A stretch of DNA of 39,881 nt, taken from NCBI GenBank assembly GCA_029553505.1, contig JAKPKY010000184.1, forward strand, positions 1-39,881, in the 5' to 3' direction. This stretch comes from Planctomycetota bacterium. Its GTDB lineage: Bacteria > Planctomycetota > Phycisphaerae > SM23-33. Shown here piece by piece: positions 1 through 8,290 of this stretch. The stretch's first letter is position 1. Every line of letters starts with the position of its first letter. The notes below the pieces were generated by a model, which searched no databases, was not told the origin of the DNA, and saw nothing but the letters and a program-made list of their open reading frames with translations. Position numbers and translations under genes: made by a program.

Positions 1-2
1 CA

Positions 3-1043
3 AGGTTGTGCACCGCCATCAGCGCCGACGGATGCGTCTTCGAAATCGAGCGCTTCGACCCGCCGATCCTGCATCACGTCAACGAGTTGAAGCGATGGGG
101 CTTCGAGCCCGGCCTGACGCCCAACGAGGCGTTCGAGGCGCACCAGAAGGCGACGGAATCGGACACGTCCGACGAGTTGCTCCCGCTCAAGCGCCTCCGC
201 TCGAACGATTCGACGAACCTCTTCCGCGTTCCGCGCACGGGGCAGGTGATCCTGTACGGCGTACTGTTCATCCCCAATCCCGCGGGCAGCCCCCGGCGCG
301 AGGAGCGGGACAACGCGCGGTCGCTGTTGCGCATCGTCACCCGGCGGACCAGTGACGACGGCCTGACGTTTTCCGACCCGCAAATCGTCCTCGTCCCGGA
401 CGAGTTGGACCCGCTGGACCAGCAGTTTTACTACCTTTCCCTGCACCGCCAGGACGGGTATCACTTTGGGCTCCTGGGCGATTACCGCATCATCGACCAG
501 ACGATGGACCTCGGGCTGGCCGTCAGCCGCGACGGCGTGCAGTGGTCGCGCCCGGCGCGGAGCCCACTGATTCCCCGCGATCCCGACGGATTCGACAGCA
601 TGTCCGTCTATGTCGCCGACAACCTTCTCGATGCCGGGGACGACTGGCTGGTGCTGTACCGCGGCGGGCGCCTTCCGCACACCGCCGGCTCGCGCCAGCA
701 CCAGGAAGTGACGATGGCGCTGGCGCGCGTCGGAAAGCGCCGCCTGATCGGCCTGGACACCGCCCATCGGGGCGAGGGAAGGCTGCTGACCGCGCCGTTC
801 TTCCTCACCCGCCCGCAGATGACCCTCGACGCGGACGTGCGCGGCTCGCTGCGCGCGGAGATCTGCGACGCGTTCGGAAACCCCGCGCCAGGCTACCGGC
901 GCGAGGATTTCGTCCCGATCCGCGGCGACAGCCGTCGCCACCTGCTGCAATGGAAGGACCGCCCCACCGACCGCTACCAGTACGAGCCGCTGTCGCTCCG
1001 CATCGAAGCCGCGGACGCCACGCTCTTCGCCTTGGAGATCTAG
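3..1043 (+). CDS. Beta-propeller glycosidase-like protein, 5' partial
   Basis: The frame is open to the left edge of the window, so the N-terminus is missing; the TTG at 6 has no spaced ribosome binding site and is not trusted as a start. The remaining 346 codons show repeated blade-like strands with the Asp-box-like text SRDGVQWSRP, found in five-bladed propeller glycosidases (GH32/GH43/GH68-like) and sialidase-like proteins, followed by a beta-sandwich tail (TLDADVRGSLRAEICDAFG). Catalytic carboxylates cannot be assigned with confidence. The stop lies one base before the next ATG, so it is probably co-transcribed with the downstream oxidoreductase. A role in sugar or glycan processing is inferred from fold and neighbours; substrate unknown. 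Confidence 0.7.
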   Translation, partial: RLCTAISADGCVFEIERFDPPILHHVNELKRWGFEPGLTPNEAFEAHQKATESDTSDELLPLKRLRSNDSTNLFRVPRTGQVILYGVLFIPNPAGSPRREERDNARSLLRIVTRRTSDDGLTFSDPQIVLVPDELDPLDQQFYYLSLHRQDGYHFGLLGDYRIIDQTMDLGLAVSRDGVQWSRPARSPLIPRDPDGFDSMSVYVADNLLDAGDDWLVLYRGGRLPHTAGSRQHQEVTMALARVGKRRLIGLDTAHRGEGRLLTAPFFLTRPQMTLDADVRGSLRAEICDAFGNPAPGYRREDFVPIRGDSRRHLLQWKDRPTDRYQYEPLSLRIEAADATLFALEI

Positions 1044-1044
1044 G

Positions 1045-2211
1045 ATGTCGAATCGCATTCGTGTCGCCGTCGTGGGAATCGGGAACCGAGGCTCCTGGGC
1101 GCTGGACGCCCTTCAGCGCGCCGGGCAGTTCGAAGTGGCCGCCCTGGTCGACCCGATCGGCGCACGCGTGGAGTACGCGAAAAAGACGAAGAACCTCCCC
1201 TCGGCGGCTGGGTACGCCGACCTGGCAACCTGCCTGGCCCGCACGTCGCTGGACGCGGTGGCCGTGTTCACCCCCGACGGAATGCACGCCGAACCGGTGG
1301 AAGCGGCCTTGCACGCGGGCAAGTGGGTCTTCGTGGAAAAGCCCCTGGAAATCACGAACGCCCGCCTGGACCGGATCATCGAGGCCGACCGCCAAGCCGG
1401 CGGAAAGACGTTCGTGGGGTTCAACCTGCGGTTCGCCCCCGTCTACACGACGATAAAACGCCTCCTGGACGAAGGCGTGGCCGGGGAGATCCTCACCGTC
1501 GAGGCGGACGAATTCTACGACGGCGGGCGGACGTACTTCCGCCGATGGAACCGCCTGCGCTCCGTCGGCGGCGGGTTGTGGGTCACCAAGAGCTGCCACG
1601 ACTTCGACCTGCTGCACTGGCTGGTGGGCGCCGCGCCGACGGGGGTTTTCGCGAGCTGCGCCCTGCGCCACTACCGCCCCAGACCCGAAGCGGCGATGTA
1701 CTGCCGCGACTGCCGCCTGAAAGCCACCTGCCCCGACCGCCACGAACTGCACCCACTTCCGTGCACGCCCATGGACGAACTGACGGAACAGGCCACCGGG
1801 CAGCGCGCGGACCTCTGCCTGTACAACAGCGACAAGGACACGTTCGATTCCGGACAGGCGTGCGTGCGGTTCGCCAACGGCGCAATGGCGACCTACACCG
1901 TCAGCGTCGTGGCGGGATTCACGAACCGCCGGTTCCGCGTCGCGGGAACCCAGGCCGTGCTCGAGGGCGACATGGAAGCCGGAACCGTCGTCATCCGCCG
2001 GCGCGATCCGTCGGGCGAGGAGCGACTCGCCCCCGGCAGCGGGCTTGGTCACGGCGGAGCGGACGAATTCGTGATGGACGCGTTCGCGGGATTCATTCGC
2101 GGCAAACCGGCCCCGCACATGGTCCGACCCGCCGAAGCCGCCGTCGCCGTCCGGATCGGGCTGGCCGCCACCCAGTCGTGCGACGAAGGCCGATTCGTCT
2201 CCCTCGTCTGA
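1045..2211 (+). CDS. Gfo/Idh/MocA family NAD(P)-dependent oxidoreductase
   Basis: 388 aa. The N-terminal Rossmann fold shows the dinucleotide motif GIGNRG at residues 11-16 and the family EKP motif at 98-100, whose lysine is the usual catalytic residue. The GGG...CHDFDLLHW stretch (about 175-192) matches the substrate-site His/Asp region. A Cys cluster (C220, C223, C229) follows, a known insertion in part of this family. The family oxidises or reduces sugars, inositols and amino sugars in the cytoplasm; the substrate cannot be read from sequence. It begins one base after the propeller gene stops, implying translational coupling, and converges on the MFS transporter. Start ATG 1045. Confidence 0.9.
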   Translation: MSNRIRVAVVGIGNRGSWALDALQRAGQFEVAALVDPIGARVEYAKKTKNLPSAAGYADLATCLARTSLDAVAVFTPDGMHAEPVEAALHAGKWVFVEKPLEITNARLDRIIEADRQAGGKTFVGFNLRFAPVYTTIKRLLDEGVAGEILTVEADEFYDGGRTYFRRWNRLRSVGGGLWVTKSCHDFDLLHWLVGAAPTGVFASCALRHYRPRPEAAMYCRDCRLKATCPDRHELHPLPCTPMDELTEQATGQRADLCLYNSDKDTFDSGQACVRFANGAMATYTVSVVAGFTNRRFRVAGTQAVLEGDMEAGTVVIRRRDPSGEERLAPGSGLGHGGADEFVMDAFAGFIRGKPAPHMVRPAEAAVAVRIGLAATQSCDEGRFVSLV

Positions 2212-2221
2212 ACGCGCCGAT

Positions 2222-2237
2222 GCGCCGTCTCCGGCGC
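2222..2237. terminator. Small hairpin between convergent genes
   Basis: A perfect 6-bp GC stem (GCGCCG/CGGCGC) with a TCTC loop sits in the 28-bp gap between the oxidoreductase stop and the MFS stop. Its position suits a bidirectional transcription end, but neither side has a T-tract, so this is only a candidate. Confidence 0.35.
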
Positions 2238-2239
2238 GA

Positions 2240-3679
2240 TCACGGCGCCTGGTAATTGTCCGGGCCTCCGCAGCGATGCCAGTGCCGGTTGACCTTCCAC
2301 ATCAGCAGCGCCACGCCGACCGTCAGAATGGACGGCCAGAGATACACGTAGCGATAGTTGTCCACCCAGTCGAAGAACAGTCCGCAGAGCGGAGTGATGA
2401 TCAAGACCACCACGGCCGATATGAACACGTTGCAACTGACGAACTGCCCGTAGCGGTCCCGCGGGAACATGTTGACGATGAAGGCTGCGTTCGTCACCCC
2501 CCAGAAGAAGGCGACCACGTTGTAGACGATGGTCCAGATGACATACGTTCCCGGACCGGTGATGAACAGGTACCCGCAGAGCTTCCCGACGCTCAACAGC
2601 AGCGCGCAGACGATGATCATCCGCTGGCTCTTCCACCGGTCCACCAAGTTGCCGCAGAAATACGCCAGGGGCAGGACGGCGATGGCCGTCCAGGCGCGCA
2701 CCTGCCCGAGGGTGGCCATATCCATGCCCAGCGTCTCCCGCATGAACAGCACGTCGAAAAGGTTCCCCGCCACCTGCGAGATGCCGTACATCGCGAACGC
2801 GCCGTACATCCACAGGTACATCGGGTGGCGGAAACAGTGGCGGGCATAACTGGCGAATACAGCAATCGGGTTGACGGTGCGCTGATCCGTCGGTGGCGGA
2901 TATTCGGGCTCCTTGACCTTCCAGCAGACGACCAGGAAACCCAGGCCATACACCGCCGCCACCCCGAAGAACACGCCGGTCATGTGCTTTTCAGCCAGTC
3001 GCATGAAGAAGAAGCTGAACACGAACAGTCCGGCCAGGCTGATCACGCGGAACAGCGACATGAACCGCCCCATGAACTGTCCCGGGACCACGTCGGGCAT
3101 CAGGTAGGCGTAGCAGGCGGAGCAGACGGCGTTGAAGAACATGTACGCCGCGATGGTGACGGCGAACACGAGCGTGGCGCCGTTCAGACCGATTGCCTCC
3201 AGGGCGAGCCGCAACCATCCGACCTGCTCGATCCATTGCGCGATGCGGGGAGACAGGGGAATCAGGCACAGGGACAGCACGATCAGCGGCGCGGTGACGA
3301 CCATGAAGGGGATGCGCCGTCCCCACCGCGTGCGAAGCTGGTCCGACCGGTAGCTGATGATCGGCATGATGAACAGGCCGAAGATCGCCGGGATCGTGCC
3401 CATGATCAGGCTGATGGCGGTGTTGGACAGCTGGTGTTCTTTCAGCAGCAACGGCACGAGGGTGGGAACCACCTGCTCCATGAGAACCAGGACGAAATCG
3501 CCCCAGAGCAGCCAGCCGAACAGGCGCCACAGATGGGGAGGAATTCGCTGGGCATGAGGAATGCCAACTCCCGCGCCCCCCGAGGAAGAGGATGGCGCCG
3601 TCGTATGCGCCGGCGCCGCATCCGTCTTGGGCGACGAGGGATCCCCTTGCGGCGAGGAGCTTTGGTGTACATTGCTCAT
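2240..3679 (-). CDS. MFS sugar transporter (GPH/SLC45-like)
   Basis: About 479 aa with roughly twelve hydrophobic segments. The loop after helix 2 contains SDQLRTRWGRRIPFM, matching the MFS loop signature (D-x3-R-x-GRR-x-P) typical of glycoside-pentoside-hexuronide and SLC45-like sugar:cation symporters. ATG 3679 is chosen because AGGA lies nine bases upstream; an in-frame GTG at 3697 has no ribosome binding site. The first 50 residues are Pro/Ser-rich and probably cytoplasmic. The gene lies between glycan-degradation genes, so import of an oligosaccharide or monosaccharide they release is likely. Substrate is unknown. It is divergent from the acetyltransferase across an AT-rich gap. Confidence 0.88.
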   Translation of the reverse strand: MSNVHQSSSPQGDPSSPKTDAAPAHTTAPSSSSGGAGVGIPHAQRIPPHLWRLFGWLLWGDFVLVLMEQVVPTLVPLLLKEHQLSNTAISLIMGTIPAIFGLFIMPIISYRSDQLRTRWGRRIPFMVVTAPLIVLSLCLIPLSPRIAQWIEQVGWLRLALEAIGLNGATLVFAVTIAAYMFFNAVCSACYAYLMPDVVPGQFMGRFMSLFRVISLAGLFVFSFFFMRLAEKHMTGVFFGVAAVYGLGFLVVCWKVKEPEYPPPTDQRTVNPIAVFASYARHCFRHPMYLWMYGAFAMYGISQVAGNLFDVLFMRETLGMDMATLGQVRAWTAIAVLPLAYFCGNLVDRWKSQRMIIVCALLLSVGKLCGYLFITGPGTYVIWTIVYNVVAFFWGVTNAAFIVNMFPRDRYGQFVSCNVFISAVVVLIITPLCGLFFDWVDNYRYVYLWPSILTVGVALLMWKVNRHWHRCGGPDNYQAP

Positions 3680-3780
3680 CAAAGAGGATCCTACCACCAG
3701 AACGGCTGTATCGCCAATTAATTCAGGGATATTGGAAAAATTTCCGACCCAAAATTCACTCGTCCATGTTTAATTTCTCG

Positions 3781-3809
3781 TTGATTATGTTCTATGTTCA
3801 TTGTTTAAT
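3781..3809 (+). promoter_or_regulatory. Candidate sigma70 promoter for the glycan operon
   Basis: TTGATT and TTTAAT are separated by exactly 17 bp inside a markedly AT-rich gap (3698-3844) in GC-rich DNA. Transcription would start near 3816, about 30 bp before the acetyltransferase ATG. The same gap must also carry the divergent MFS promoter, for which I see no clear hexamer pair. No operator palindrome was recognised. Confidence 0.5.
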
Positions 3810-3844
3810 GGCCTTGTAGGCTTCTGGCAAGCGAATAATCAAAC

Positions 3845-4408
3845 ATGAAATGGTTTGACGCCCTGTACAACCGATGGATGCTTCGCCAGCGAGGGGTGGA
3901 GATGGAGGAATACCCCCTTGTCCGCGGGCGGATTTACCTCCGCCTGGACGACGCCGCCTCCCGGATCCACTTCGGGAAACAGGTCCGCATCAATTCCGGG
4001 CTGGTTAATCCGACGGCCGGGACGCGAATGATCCTCGTCGCGCTGGCGGGCGGGGAAATCCTCCTCGGCGACCACACGGGCATGTCCAATTCCACGCTCA
4101 TCGCCAAAACCCGTATCCAGCTCGGGCGGCACGTCTTTCTCGGCGCCGGGTGCAGCATCTACGACACCGATTTCCATTCCATCCATCACCGCGACCGGGT
4201 CCAGCGCAACGCGAACGTCAAGACGGCACCGGTGACGGTGGGCGACCGGGTGTTCATCGGCGCCCACGCCATTCTCCTCAAGGGCGTGACCATCGGCGAC
4301 GACGCGGTCATCGGCGCCGGTGCGGTGGTGACGAAGGACGTCCCGGCCGGCGAGATCTGGGGCGGAAATCCCGCCCGCTTCCTCCGCAAGGTGGAGCAGA
4401 CGACATGA
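3845..4408 (+). CDS. Hexapeptide-repeat acyltransferase (maltose O-acetyltransferase-like)
   Basis: 187 aa with left-handed beta-helix hexapeptide repeats from about residue 68 to 165 (for example VTVGDRVFIGAHAILLKGVT). The text DTDFHSI at 107-113 carries H111, the expected catalytic histidine of this superfamily, and the end GNPARFLR is also characteristic. Members move an acetyl group from acetyl-CoA to a sugar hydroxyl in the cytoplasm. It opens the rightward glycan cluster, so an acetylated sugar intermediate is possible, though polysaccharide or lipid decoration fits equally well. No clear ribosome binding site precedes the ATG; the start rests on the frame and N-terminal length. Confidence 0.85.
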   Translation: MKWFDALYNRWMLRQRGVEMEEYPLVRGRIYLRLDDAASRIHFGKQVRINSGLVNPTAGTRMILVALAGGEILLGDHTGMSNSTLIAKTRIQLGRHVFLGAGCSIYDTDFHSIHHRDRVQRNANVKTAPVTVGDRVFIGAHAILLKGVTIGDDAVIGAGAVVTKDVPAGEIWGGNPARFLRKVEQTT

Positions 4409-4442
4409 ACCGTTCGCCGCATTCGACCGCAAAGGAATCCCG

Positions 4443-6491
4443 ATGACTTCGCCGAACCATTCGATCCTGGTCGTCGCGCATTACCACGAACCGCTGGCGT
4501 TCTGGCGGCGGCGAGGCGGGTGGCTCGCCGACAGCGAGCGGCACCACGAGAAATTCTTCACTGCCGAGACGGTCGAGAAACTCGCCGCGCTGGGCGTCAC
4601 GACAGTGGTCTGGCCGGGGTACAAGGGGCTCGGGCTCCAGTTCGAGCGCCCCGAGTTGGAGCGACTCAAGCCCTTCCGCAAGTTGCTGGACCGCGCGGGG
4701 ATCGAGTTGGGCGTCTACCTGCAATGCGGCTCGTACTACGCCGAGACGTTCTACGAGGAAAATCCCCAGGCGCGCGACTGGACCGCGCTGGACTACTGGG
4801 GCAAGCCGCACGTCTACAGCGAGTATTACCGCTGCTACTGGCGCCACCGCCCCTGCCTGACGCACCGGGCGTTCAGCGAATACGTGGCCCACGCGGCGCA
4901 GACCCTCATCAAGGATTACGGCGCGACGTACTTCAACTGCGACAACAACGCGCAGATGCCCTGCCACACCCCCCACTTCCGGCAGGCCTTCGTGCAGTTC
5001 CTCAAGGACAAGTACCAGACCCACACCACCGAGGGCTTGGCGACGTTCGTGAGAAGGTACGGGCATCCGAACGTGGACAACATCGTGCTGCCCAGCGGTT
5101 CGCCCCGCCACCCGCTGGAAAGCCTGCACGCCCTGCCCGACCCCGGTTTGCAGGACTGGGTGGAGTTCCGCTGCCGTCTGGTGGCGGGCAACGCGCAGAT
5201 CATCACGGCCGCCGCCAAACAGGCGAACCCCAACGTTCGCCTGTGCTACAACCTCGCGTACGATTACGGCGAGTTCCACCAGCTCGTCTGGGCCACCGAG
5301 CCGGAGTTCGTCGCGCCCCACGCCGATTTCATTTTCTCCGAAGACGGAAACCAGCCGCGGGTGACGGCGGACGGACGGCTCATCAGCCAGGTCCACACCG
5401 CCAAGCACGTCCGCGCCATGGGGCTTCGCGCGAACCTCTACCCGCCGCATGGGACGGCCGACAAGTCCGCCCACGACGCGATGGCGCTGTGGATGATGGA
5501 GATGGCGGTCCACAACCAGGGCGACTTCGGGTGCCTGTACGCCAACGATTTCGACCTGCCCGACGGCGACCCGCGCCCGGCGACGCTCCGCTTCGTCCGT
5601 AAACACCAAGACGTGTTCACCGACAACACGACGGTCTCCCAGATCGCGGTGCTCCGCAGCCGGCATTCGAGCGCGATCAACTGGCTGGAGGCGACGGAAG
5701 GACGCCTGCTCGCCCAGCAGGCGCTTTACGAGGCGGGCCTGCAATGGGACAACGTCCTGGAATCGCTCGACGGGCTCGACCGCTACCGGTTGCTGATCCT
5801 GCCCGACACCGTCTCCGTGCCGAACGCCTGCGCGAAGCGGATCGCCGACTACGTCCGCGGCGGCGGGCGCGTGCTGGCGGTCGGCGCGGCGCTGTCCTGC
5901 GATGAGTGGGGCTGCCGACGGGCGAAGTCCGCCGCGATGTCGCTGTTCGCCGAGCGTGACAGCGCTTACGGCCTGTCGGAAGCGAAAACCTACGCCGGCG
6001 CGGTGCTGGCGGCCTGGCTGGGCCTGGAAGGACAACCCGCCGGGAGGGTCTTCGCCTTCCCGCGCCTGGTCCACCCGAACCCCCTCCGCTGGGACCCCGA
6101 CGCCACCCGCGCGCCCGTGCTCAACTTCGAATATCACGCGATGCCGCTGAACGGCGAGGCATTCCTCGCGGCCGTGCGCGACGCCCTGCAAGCGCCGCCG
6201 CTGGTGGAGACGGTCTGCGGAAACCCGAATGCCCGCGTCGTCCCGGCCCTGCTGCGGTCCCTGCGAGACCGGTCGGTCAGCCTGCACGTGCTGAACTACC
6301 GCCCGCAGGAGAAAGTCGCATCGCTGACGGTGCGCCTGAACCTGCCCGAACTGCGGGCTGTCTCCGGCGCGCAGGTCCTCCTGCCGGAAAGCGATCGCCC
6401 CCTGCCGCTGGCGGTTGCGCGGGAGGGCGACGCGACGGTCCTGACCCTGCCGGCGTTCCGGCACTACGCCGGCGTCCTGTTTGGAGAGTGA
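4443..6491 (+). CDS. TIM-barrel glycosidase-like protein with amidotransferase-like domain
   Basis: 682 aa. Residues about 5-390 resemble a (beta/alpha)8 glycoside hydrolase of the GH-A/GH42-like kind, with many aromatic and acidic clusters (TYFNCDNNAQ; HADFIFSEDGNQP). From about 394 a second domain with LLILPDTVSVPN...YVRGGGRVL matches the glutamine-amidotransferase-like (beta-galactosidase trimerisation) fold, followed by a beta-rich tail. No signal peptide is visible, so it is probably cytoplasmic. AAAGGAA lies six bases before the ATG. It sits 34 bp after the acetyltransferase and abuts the fucosidase. Exact activity and catalytic pair are not assignable; beta-galactosidase-like action is a guess. 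Confidence 0.75.
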   Translation: MTSPNHSILVVAHYHEPLAFWRRRGGWLADSERHHEKFFTAETVEKLAALGVTTVVWPGYKGLGLQFERPELERLKPFRKLLDRAGIELGVYLQCGSYYAETFYEENPQARDWTALDYWGKPHVYSEYYRCYWRHRPCLTHRAFSEYVAHAAQTLIKDYGATYFNCDNNAQMPCHTPHFRQAFVQFLKDKYQTHTTEGLATFVRRYGHPNVDNIVLPSGSPRHPLESLHALPDPGLQDWVEFRCRLVAGNAQIITAAAKQANPNVRLCYNLAYDYGEFHQLVWATEPEFVAPHADFIFSEDGNQPRVTADGRLISQVHTAKHVRAMGLRANLYPPHGTADKSAHDAMALWMMEMAVHNQGDFGCLYANDFDLPDGDPRPATLRFVRKHQDVFTDNTTVSQIAVLRSRHSSAINWLEATEGRLLAQQALYEAGLQWDNVLESLDGLDRYRLLILPDTVSVPNACAKRIADYVRGGGRVLAVGAALSCDEWGCRRAKSAAMSLFAERDSAYGLSEAKTYAGAVLAAWLGLEGQPAGRVFAFPRLVHPNPLRWDPDATRAPVLNFEYHAMPLNGEAFLAAVRDALQAPPLVETVCGNPNARVVPALLRSLRDRSVSLHVLNYRPQEKVASLTVRLNLPELRAVSGAQVLLPESDRPLPLAVAREGDATVLTLPAFRHYAGVLFGE

Positions 6492-6544
6492 ATGCCGCTG
6501 CACGAAAAGTGAGTTCGAAATCTCTTCGAGGAATCGCATCCGTC

Positions 6545-8290
6545 ATGGCCGCGAAACAACCATCCGGGAAGGTTGTCCCCATGCCCCGTTACACCATCGT
6601 TCGCAAGCCGCTGGACCCGAAGGCCTCGTGGTTCCCGAAGCTGCGGTTCGGGATGTTCGTGCATTTCGGCCTGTATTCTCTTGCCGCTCGCGACGAATGG
6701 ATGATGAACCACGAGCGGATCGCCTTCTCCGAGTATCGCAAGATGATGAAGCGATTCAATCCGCGCCGGTTCGACGCCCGCCAGTGGGTCCGCGCCGCGC
6801 GGCAGGCGGGCGCGAAGTACATCGCCCTGACGGCAAAGCACCACGACGGATTCTGCCTGTTCGACTCGGCGTTGACGGACTACAAGATCACCAACACGCC
6901 GTTCGGGCGCGACCTCGTGGGCGAGGTTGTGGACGCCTGCCACCGCGACGGGATGCGCATCGTCCTGTACTACTCCCAGCCCGACTGGGCGCACCCCTGC
7001 TACGTGCCCGCACCGGGCTGCCTCAAGGACTGGCGCGTGGGCAGCCCCGCCGACACGCCCGACTGGCCCGCTTACCTGCGCTACCTGTTCGGGCAGGTGG
7101 AGGAACTGTGCACGAAGTACGGGCGGATCGACGGCATCTGGTTCGACGGGATGAACAAGGGGGAATCGGAGTGGCGCGGACGCGCCCTGTACCGCATGAT
7201 CAAGCGCCTCCAGCCCCACGCGGTGGTCAATGACCGCGCCGGCTGCGGCGATTACTACACGCCCGAGCGCCGCCTGGCCACCGCCGCCGCCGCGATGGGA
7301 TACATGGTCGAGGCGTGCGACTGCGTGGCCCGCGGCGCCTGGTGCTACATGCCCGATCCCGAGATGCAGTCCTCTCCCGCCCTGATCCGCAACCTGGTGC
7401 GGATGGCCGGCGCGGGCGGAAACTACCTGCTCAACATCGGTCCCAAGGCCGACGGCACGCTGCCGGAAAGCTGGATGCGACGCTTCCGCGACGTGGGCGC
7501 CTGGCTGGGCGAGTTCGGCGCGAGCATCTACGGCACGGAAGGCTGCCCCCGCAACGAGGAATCCCCCGACCGCCTCTACACGCGCAAGGGCAAGCGACTG
7601 TATCTGCACCTGCTCCACTGGCCGGAGACGAACCGCCTGACGCTGACGCGCCTGGCCCGCGCGCCGCGCAGGGCCAAGCTGATGGGCTCGGGGCAGTCCC
7701 TGGACATCGAAACCGTCGGGGGGAACGTGGTCCTGAAGGGCCTGCCCGCGACGCCGCCGAACGCCGCCGTCAACGTCGTCGAGATGACTTTCGCCTCCGA
7801 GTCGTACCTGCGTCCGCCGGCCCGCTGGCCGGCGCCCGCCCCGCTGGAGTTCGACGGCGCGGGCCCCCTGGAAGTGCGCCTGACCGACGCGCCGGGCGTC
7901 TTCCTGAGCTTCAAGGGGCTTCCGTTGCCCACGCACCCGTTCCGCGGGCAGCTTCCCGAGGATTTCTCCAACCTCTGGATGCCGAATCACCGCGTTTCCT
8001 GGCGGATGCACAGCGCCCGCGCCGCGCAGGTCGAGGTGAGCCTGGAAGTGGCGGCCGGCGCCAACTCGCAGGGGAGCACCTTCGCTCTGCGCGCCGGCGA
8101 CAGCGAGTTGCAAGGCGTCATTCCCCCCACCGCCTCCTGGACCGACTTCACCACCGTGCGGCTGGGGCGACTGCGCCTGCCGAAGGGGAATTTCCAACTG
8201 ACGATGGTTCCGCTGCGTGTCGGGTTCCCGGGGCGTTTCGGCGTCGTGCGGAAGCTGATCCTGAGTCCCGGCAAAAGGAGATCGCGATGA
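6545..8290 (+). CDS. Alpha-L-fucosidase (GH29-like)
   Basis: 581 aa from ATG 6545 (GAGGAA 11 bases upstream); GTG 6488, overlapping the previous stop, and ATG 6581 are alternatives. Numbered from 6545, hallmarks are FGMFVHFGLYS at 35-45, AKHHDGF at 97-103 (substrate-binding His pair) and IDGIWFDGM at 195-203, where D201 matches the GH29 nucleophile. GGNYLLNIGPKADG follows, then a C-terminal beta-sandwich. It would release terminal alpha-L-fucose from glycans with retention. No signal peptide is evident from any start, so it probably acts in the cytoplasm on imported oligosaccharides. The last four bases overlap the next gene (ATGA). Confidence 0.88.
   Translation: MAAKQPSGKVVPMPRYTIVRKPLDPKASWFPKLRFGMFVHFGLYSLAARDEWMMNHERIAFSEYRKMMKRFNPRRFDARQWVRAARQAGAKYIALTAKHHDGFCLFDSALTDYKITNTPFGRDLVGEVVDACHRDGMRIVLYYSQPDWAHPCYVPAPGCLKDWRVGSPADTPDWPAYLRYLFGQVEELCTKYGRIDGIWFDGMNKGESEWRGRALYRMIKRLQPHAVVNDRAGCGDYYTPERRLATAAAAMGYMVEACDCVARGAWCYMPDPEMQSSPALIRNLVRMAGAGGNYLLNIGPKADGTLPESWMRRFRDVGAWLGEFGASIYGTEGCPRNEESPDRLYTRKGKRLYLHLLHWPETNRLTLTRLARAPRRAKLMGSGQSLDIETVGGNVVLKGLPATPPNAAVNVVEMTFASESYLRPPARWPAPAPLEFDGAGPLEVRLTDAPGVFLSFKGLPLPTHPFRGQLPEDFSNLWMPNHRVSWRMHSARAAQVEVSLEVAAGANSQGSTFALRAGDSELQGVIPPTASWTDFTTVRLGRLRLPKGNFQLTMVPLRVGFPGRFGVVRKLILSPGKRRSR

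Noticed and set aside
220-229. Cys cluster of the Gfo/Idh protein (residue positions 220-229 of that protein) as a novel metal site
   Set aside because: The same kind of Cys-rich insertion is common in part of the Gfo/Idh/MocA family, so it is not new.
2276-3721. 481-codon plus-strand frame opposite the MFS transporter
   Set aside because: His/Asp/Arg-rich antisense translation of membrane helices; no family features.
4308-6539. 743-codon minus-strand frame opposite the TIM-barrel gene
   Set aside because: Antisense shadow with no domain text; the plus strand has coherent motifs, a ribosome binding site and operon spacing.
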